Shown here: positions 32,422 through 36,823 of the stretch, piece after piece
How positions within the stretch are numbered: the stretch's first letter is position 1
Layout: every line of letters begins with the position of its first letter
Origin: an uncultured Clostridium sp.
GTDB lineage: Bacteria; Bacillota; Clostridia; TANB77; CAG-508
DNA: 36,823 nt
Assembly: GCA_900556455.1 (NCBI GenBank)
Contig: USOV01000004.1
Span: 1-36,823, forward strand
Direction: 5' to 3'
Notes under the pieces: generated by a model
The model's database searches: none
What the model was told of the DNA's origin: nothing
Seen by the model: only the letters and a program-made list of their open reading frames with translations
Program-made: the position numbers and the translations under genes

Positions 32422-32549
32422 CAAAGAAACAATAAGAATAAAAAAATATAAGTAATTTTTAAAATTATATTTATTTTTATTTATTTAGTGATATACTAAT
32501 TAAAGTTTAATATGAACATACACTAAAGTGGAACTTAGGAGTTGATAAT

Positions 32550-35162
32550 ATGCAAAATATAAAAAAGGAAGACATAGAAATAAAAAAATATTATGGAGAA
32601 GACTCATTACTAAAAGCAGAAGAATTTAAAAATAAATATAAAATAACAGAGCAAGGACTAACAGCAGAAGAAGCAAAAGAAAAACTAAAAAATTTAGGAC
32701 TAAATCAAGTAAAACAATCAAAGCCAAAAAAATGGTATAATTATTTGCTATCTAGTTTATTTAGCACATTTAATAGTATTTTACTAGGAATAGGCTTTAT
32801 TTTAGTTTATACAGATATAATCTTACCAGAAAATCCGAGCCCAGCAAATATTATAGTAATAATTGTACTAATTATAGTAAGCACATTACTTGAATTCTTC
32901 GAGGTATTTCGTTCAAATAAAGCGGCTGATAAACTAAAAGAACTTGTTGAAACAACAAGCACAGTTATAAGAGATGGTAAAGAGATAAAAATACCATTAA
33001 AAGAGGTAACTTTAGGAGATACTGTAGTTCTTTCAGCGGGAGACATGATTCCGGCAGACCTTCGTATAATAGAATCTAAAGATTTATATGTGGGACAATC
33101 ATCTATCACAGGTGAATCTGATGCAGTAAGAAAAGTTACAAATACTGAACTAGATAGTATCAATGAAATAGAAAGCATAACCGACTTAGATACAATATGT
33201 TTTATGGGAACAAATGTGATAAGTGGAACAGCAAAGGCAGTAGTTATCAAAAAAGGTGATGATACCTATTTTGGAAAAGTTGCATATACTCTAAACCAAG
33301 GAAAACCAAAAACTGATTTCCAAAAAGGAATTGAGAGCATTAGTAAACTTTTAGTTCGTTTTATGATAGTTTTAATTCCAATTGTATTCATATTAAATGC
33401 ATGGAAACATGATTATATATTATCATTTACATTTGCAGTAGCAATTGCAATAACAATAACACCATTATTACTTCAAGTTATTTTATCATCAAGCCTTTCA
33501 AAAGGTGCAGTAAGAATGTCTAAGAAAAAGACAATAGTAAAAAAATTAGACTCTATTCAGAACTTTGGGGCTATGAATATTTTATGTACAGATAAAACAG
33601 GAACTCTTACAGAAGATAAAATAGTGCTAGAGAAATATTTAGATGTTTATGGAAATGAAGACATAAGAGTACTAAAACATGCATTTTTAAACTCATATTT
33701 TCAAACAGGATTAAAGGGTAACATAGATGAGGCAGTAATTAATAGAGCTTTAAAAAATAATTTAAGTGATTTGGTAAACGAGTATAAAAAAATAGATGAG
33801 ATCCCATTTGATTTTACTAGAAGAAGATTATCTGTTGTAGTTTCAAATGAAGATGGTAAATTACTAATTACAAAAGGTGCTGTTGAGGAGATATTAAGTA
33901 TTTGTGATACAATAGATTATAATCATGAAATTATTCCAATAACAAAAGAAATAAAAAATAATATTAGAGAAATTGCCAATAGGCTAAATGAAGATGGATT
34001 AAGAGTTGTTGCAGTTTGCCAAAAGAAAAATGTAGATAACATAGAAACATTTAACGTTGAAGATGAAAAACAAATGTCATTAGTTGGATTTGTGGGATTT
34101 TTAGACCCACCAAAAGAAAGTGCATGCTTGGCAGTAGAAAAATTAAATAATGCCGGAATTAGGGTAATAGTACTGACTGGAGATAATGCGGCTGTTACGA
34201 AAAATATTTGTAAGAAAGTAAATATAAATACAAGTAAATTTGTAACAGGTAGCCAAATAGATAAATTAGCAGATAATGGAGTTTTAAGATTACTAAGAAA
34301 ATCAAATGTTTTTGTAAAATTAACACCAATACAAAAAGCAAGAATTGTAAGAATTCTAAAGGAAAGTGGAAATGTTGTAGGCTATATGGGAGATGGAATA
34401 AATGATGCGCCATCACTTGTCAACTCAGATGTTGGGGTTTCTGTGGATACAGCAGTTGATATTGCGAAAGAAACTGCAGATATAATTCTTTTAGAAAAAG
34501 ATTTAAATGTACTTTTAGATGGTGTAACAGAAGGAAGAAAAACATTTGGAAATTTAATGAAATATATAAAAATGGCAGTAAGCTTTAACTTTGGAGAAGT
34601 TATGTCTGTAATAATTGCAAGTGTATTTTTACCATTTTTACCAGAAACACCAATACAATTATTAGTGGAGAGCTTGTTATATGATTTTGGACAATTGACT
34701 TTACCATTTGATAATGTGGATAAAGAATATTTACAAAGTCCTAAAAGATTTGATATAAAAGATTTAAAACATTTTATGCTTTTTATGGGACCATTAAGTT
34801 CAGTCTTTGATATGCTAGTATTTGCATCATTGTGGTTTGTATTTGAAATTAGGGAGGCGGCAGTATTTCAAACTGTATGGTTTAGTTACAGTATAGTTTC
34901 TAACCTTACAGGTATGCATATTATAAGAACAGCCAAAATGCCATTTGTACAAAGTAATGCAAATAAAATGGTATATTTTTCATCAATATTATTAAGCATT
35001 ATAGGAGTGTTAGTTCCATATACATTTTTAGGAAAAGCAATTGGGTTAGTGCCAGTAACACTAAAATACCTAGATGTAATAATTGGAGTAACTGCACTAT
35101 ACTGTGTAGCAGCAATATTTGTTAAGAAAATATATATAAAAAAATACGGAGACTGGATTTAA
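32550..35162 (+). CDS. mgtA: Magnesium-transporting P-type ATPase (MgtA-like)
   Basis: An 870-aa P3B-type pump importing Mg2+ with ATP. N-terminal cytoplasmic region, TGES (187-190) actuator loop, phosphorylated D348 in DKTGTLTEDKIVLE (the MgtA/MgtB form), hinge MGDGINDAP (613-621) and about ten membrane helices including the C-terminal six. AGGAG is 8 bases before the ATG. The 260-bp upstream region with a stable stem may give Mg-dependent control, unproven. Confidence 0.93.
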   Translation: MQNIKKEDIEIKKYYGEDSLLKAEEFKNKYKITEQGLTAEEAKEKLKNLGLNQVKQSKPKKWYNYLLSSLFSTFNSILLGIGFILVYTDIILPENPSPANIIVIIVLIIVSTLLEFFEVFRSNKAADKLKELVETTSTVIRDGKEIKIPLKEVTLGDTVVLSAGDMIPADLRIIESKDLYVGQSSITGESDAVRKVTNTELDSINEIESITDLDTICFMGTNVISGTAKAVVIKKGDDTYFGKVAYTLNQGKPKTDFQKGIESISKLLVRFMIVLIPIVFILNAWKHDYILSFTFAVAIAITITPLLLQVILSSSLSKGAVRMSKKKTIVKKLDSIQNFGAMNILCTDKTGTLTEDKIVLEKYLDVYGNEDIRVLKHAFLNSYFQTGLKGNIDEAVINRALKNNLSDLVNEYKKIDEIPFDFTRRRLSVVVSNEDGKLLITKGAVEEILSICDTIDYNHEIIPITKEIKNNIREIANRLNEDGLRVVAVCQKKNVDNIETFNVEDEKQMSLVGFVGFLDPPKESACLAVEKLNNAGIRVIVLTGDNAAVTKNICKKVNINTSKFVTGSQIDKLADNGVLRLLRKSNVFVKLTPIQKARIVRILKESGNVVGYMGDGINDAPSLVNSDVGVSVDTAVDIAKETADIILLEKDLNVLLDGVTEGRKTFGNLMKYIKMAVSFNFGEVMSVIIASVFLPFLPETPIQLLVESLLYDFGQLTLPFDNVDKEYLQSPKRFDIKDLKHFMLFMGPLSSVFDMLVFASLWFVFEIREAAVFQTVWFSYSIVSNLTGMHIIRTAKMPFVQSNANKMVYFSSILLSIIGVLVPYTFLGKAIGLVPVTLKYLDVIIGVTALYCVAAIFVKKIYIKKYGDWI

Positions 35163-35236
35163 GAAAAATAACAGCTATTGCAAACTACTTAAAATAATAA
35201 TATAATACAAATTATATAGGGAGAAAACAATAAAAA

Positions 35237-36136
35237 ATGAATATACCACAATTTTTAATTAAAATGTTAGAGGAACAATATGGACAAGAACTTACAGAGC
35301 AAATTTTGAAAGGTTACTTAACAAAAAGAAAAGTAACATTTAGAATAAATGCATTAAAAGGAGAAAAAGAAAAGGTAGAACAAGAACTGAAAAATGCAGG
35401 AATAGAAATAAGAAAAGTAGCTTGGAATAATGAGGCATATATTGTAGAAAATGCAACAGAAAAAGAAGTACAAAATTTAGAAATATATAAAAACGGAGAA
35501 ATATATTTACAAAGTTTATCTTCAATGTTACCACCGATTATATTAAATCCACAAGAAAAAACAGACATATTAGATATGGCAGCAGCACCAGGAGGAAAAA
35601 CAACACAAATAGCTTCATTAACAAATAACAAAGCACATATAACTGCATGTGAAATGAATAAAATACGTGCAGAAAAACTAAAATATAATATTCAAAAACA
35701 AGGCGCAACTTCTGTATATGTAATGGAAACAGATAGTAGAAGAATAAGTGACTTTTTCTCGTTTGACCAAATATTGTTAGACAGTCCTTGTAGTGGAAGC
35801 GGAACATTAAATACAGAAGATAGTAATATGGGAAAATATTTTACCAAAAAATTAATAGATAAGTGTACAAAAACACAAACTGAACTATTAAAAAAAGCAA
35901 TCAAAGTATTAAAGCCAGGAAAAGATATGGTATACTCAACTTGTTCAATATTATCTTGTGAAAATGAAGACATTTTAAATAAAATACTAAATAATGGGTG
36001 TGAAATAGTTCCAATAAAATTTGAAGGAATGGAGGAAATACCACAATTACCAACTAAAATAAAAGGAACAATATGTGTAAAACCAAATGAATTATATGAA
36101 GGATTCTTCGTAGCAAAAATTAGAAAAATAAAATAA
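35237..36136 (+). CDS. RsmB/NOP2-family RNA (cytosine-5) methyltransferase
   Basis: 299 aa. A short N-terminal RNA-binding part is followed by the SAM-dependent domain: AAAPGGKTTQ (SAM site), DSPCSGSG with C185, and YSTCSI with C236, the two Cys that release and attack the target cytosine. No NusB-like or PUA extension, so it is closer to the short RsmF/NOP2-like proteins than to RsmB. AGGGAG lies 14 bases before the ATG, a loose spacing. Substrate rRNA or tRNA cannot be told. Confidence 0.92.
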   Translation: MNIPQFLIKMLEEQYGQELTEQILKGYLTKRKVTFRINALKGEKEKVEQELKNAGIEIRKVAWNNEAYIVENATEKEVQNLEIYKNGEIYLQSLSSMLPPIILNPQEKTDILDMAAAPGGKTTQIASLTNNKAHITACEMNKIRAEKLKYNIQKQGATSVYVMETDSRRISDFFSFDQILLDSPCSGSGTLNTEDSNMGKYFTKKLIDKCTKTQTELLKKAIKVLKPGKDMVYSTCSILSCENEDILNKILNNGCEIVPIKFEGMEEIPQLPTKIKGTICVKPNELYEGFFVAKIRKIK

Positions 36137-36146
36137 ACAACAAAAT

Positions 36147-36175
36147 TCGACAAAAAGCATATAAAATAATATAAT
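36147..36175 (+). promoter_or_regulatory. Promoter of the last gene
   Basis: TCGACA (36147-36152), 17 bases, TATAAT (36170-36175), shortly before an AAGGAGG Shine-Dalgarno. Confidence 0.6.
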
Positions 36176-36197
36176 CCATAAAAAAGGAGGAATTTTT

Positions 36198-36823
36198 ATG
36201 GATTATATTTTTTTAACAAAAGAAATATCAAAAAAATATTACCTGAAAAACAAGGACACGATAACATCAAAGGTGTTTTTTGAAATATCGGACAAAGAAA
36301 AAATCGACTTACATGATTTGATTTTAATATTAGGTATAAACAAAAATAATGAGAAAAAATTAAAAGAAAAAACTAAATGTAAAATGCAGATTAATTTGGA
36401 CCCAATGGAAATTAAGACTATAAATGATGTAAAACACTCAATAAAACTAATAAAAATAGACCTAAAATACCTAGAACAATATAAAGAACGATATTACACC
36501 AAAAAAGAGATAGAAGAAATATGTAAAAAATATAATGTAAAATTTATGTGGTTTATTAAATATATATACCCAAGAAAAAAGAATTATCTAGAAAATTTAG
36601 AAATACTTGAAAATAGTAAAAATGGTCTATGGATAGGAGAAAAGAGAAATATAGAGGAAAAGTTTTTAATAGATAATTATCACAATATACAAAAAACATG
36701 TACTTATGTAGCAAATGATATTAATAAAATCTATAATTGTCATTGGTTAAAAGAAGACTTGGAATTTGAGGCATTTATATCAATTTTGAAAAATGGACTC
36801 ATTCAAAAAAACTTTGAATATGA
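36198..36823 (+). CDS. Unknown protein, cut by the window end
   Basis: An open frame of 208 codons running off the window, starting with ATG 6 bases after AAGGAGGAA. Very Lys/Ile/Asn/Glu-rich with few small residues and no membrane segment. Helical by look (KKEIEEICKKYNVKF, EKRNIEEKFLIDNYHN). The alternation of helices could be DNA-binding, but I recognise no family. Its promoter directly upstream suggests the first gene of a unit. Confidence 0.6.
   Translation, partial: MDYIFLTKEISKKYYLKNKDTITSKVFFEISDKEKIDLHDLILILGINKNNEKKLKEKTKCKMQINLDPMEIKTINDVKHSIKLIKIDLKYLEQYKERYYTKKEIEEICKKYNVKFMWFIKYIYPRKKNYLENLEILENSKNGLWIGEKRNIEEKFLIDNYHNIQKTCTYVANDINKIYNCHWLKEDLEFEAFISILKNGLIQKNFEY

Noticed and set aside
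32340..32549. M-box (ykoK) magnesium riboswitch before mgtA
   Set aside because: The conserved M-box sequence blocks are not present and the visible stem is too short.
1..36823. CRISPR arrays, rRNA genes, complete insertion sequences or prophage
   Set aside because: No regularly spaced direct repeats, rRNA sequence, transposase, integrase or phage structural genes were seen.

Overview
The window is strongly AT-rich DNA with dense Shine-Dalgarno sites, TTG/GTG/ATG starts and intrinsic terminators. Its gene content (desulfoferrodoxin, MscL, VanW/G5 surface protein, HU, XRE regulators, M14 peptidase, reductase-terminated NRPS) suggests an anaerobic low-GC Firmicute of the Clostridia type, probably gut-associated. 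I cannot name the species.

Layout. 1-4.7 kb: SDR reductase, starch-binding-like module, divergent S24-type and small XRE regulators, VanW/G5 cell-wall protein, an inverted-repeat element and tRNA-Lys(CTT). 4.8-12.7 kb: two secreted or anchored proteins on the minus strand (one a V8-like protease), HU, a GT51 transglycosylase, an ABC-F ATPase with one decayed ATP site, an HD-GYP response regulator and a DnaJ-domain protein. 12.7-17.5 kb: an operon of two unknown genes plus a VirD4/TraG-type coupling ATPase, an XRE regulator, a GC-rich 57-aa gene and a Cys-rich protein. 17.5-26.9 kb (minus): a two-module NRPS (C-A-T-C-A-T-R) followed 20 bp later by a 7TM sensor histidine kinase. 27-36.8 kb: HtrA-like protease, desulfoferrodoxin, an unknown gene, an M14 peptidase, mscL, mntP, mtnN, mgtA, an RsmB-type rRNA methyltransferase and a partial unknown gene.

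Main discovery. Four genes (coupling ATPase, NRPS, the unknown gene at 28926-29512, M14 peptidase) look broken. They contain six frame changes in total, and every one coincides with an in-frame CGG codon. In each case, passing over the C (+1) reads the following GGN and restores the full-length protein. I checked every CGG on the sense strand of all annotated genes by eye. About fifty lie out of frame, and none is a normal in-frame Arg codon. CGG therefore behaves here like a genome-wide +1 frameshift or four-base (CGGN) codon, or an unassigned codon that is skipped. CGT, CGC and CGA are used normally for Arg. With this rule the NRPS becomes one 2,479-aa polypeptide, the coupling ATPase regains its Walker A, and the peptidase regains its HANE zinc motif.

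A second theme is the NRPS/sensor-kinase operon. A reductase-released, probably N-acylated dipeptide aldehyde (or derived pyrazinone) is co-expressed with a 7TM histidine kinase that could sense it.
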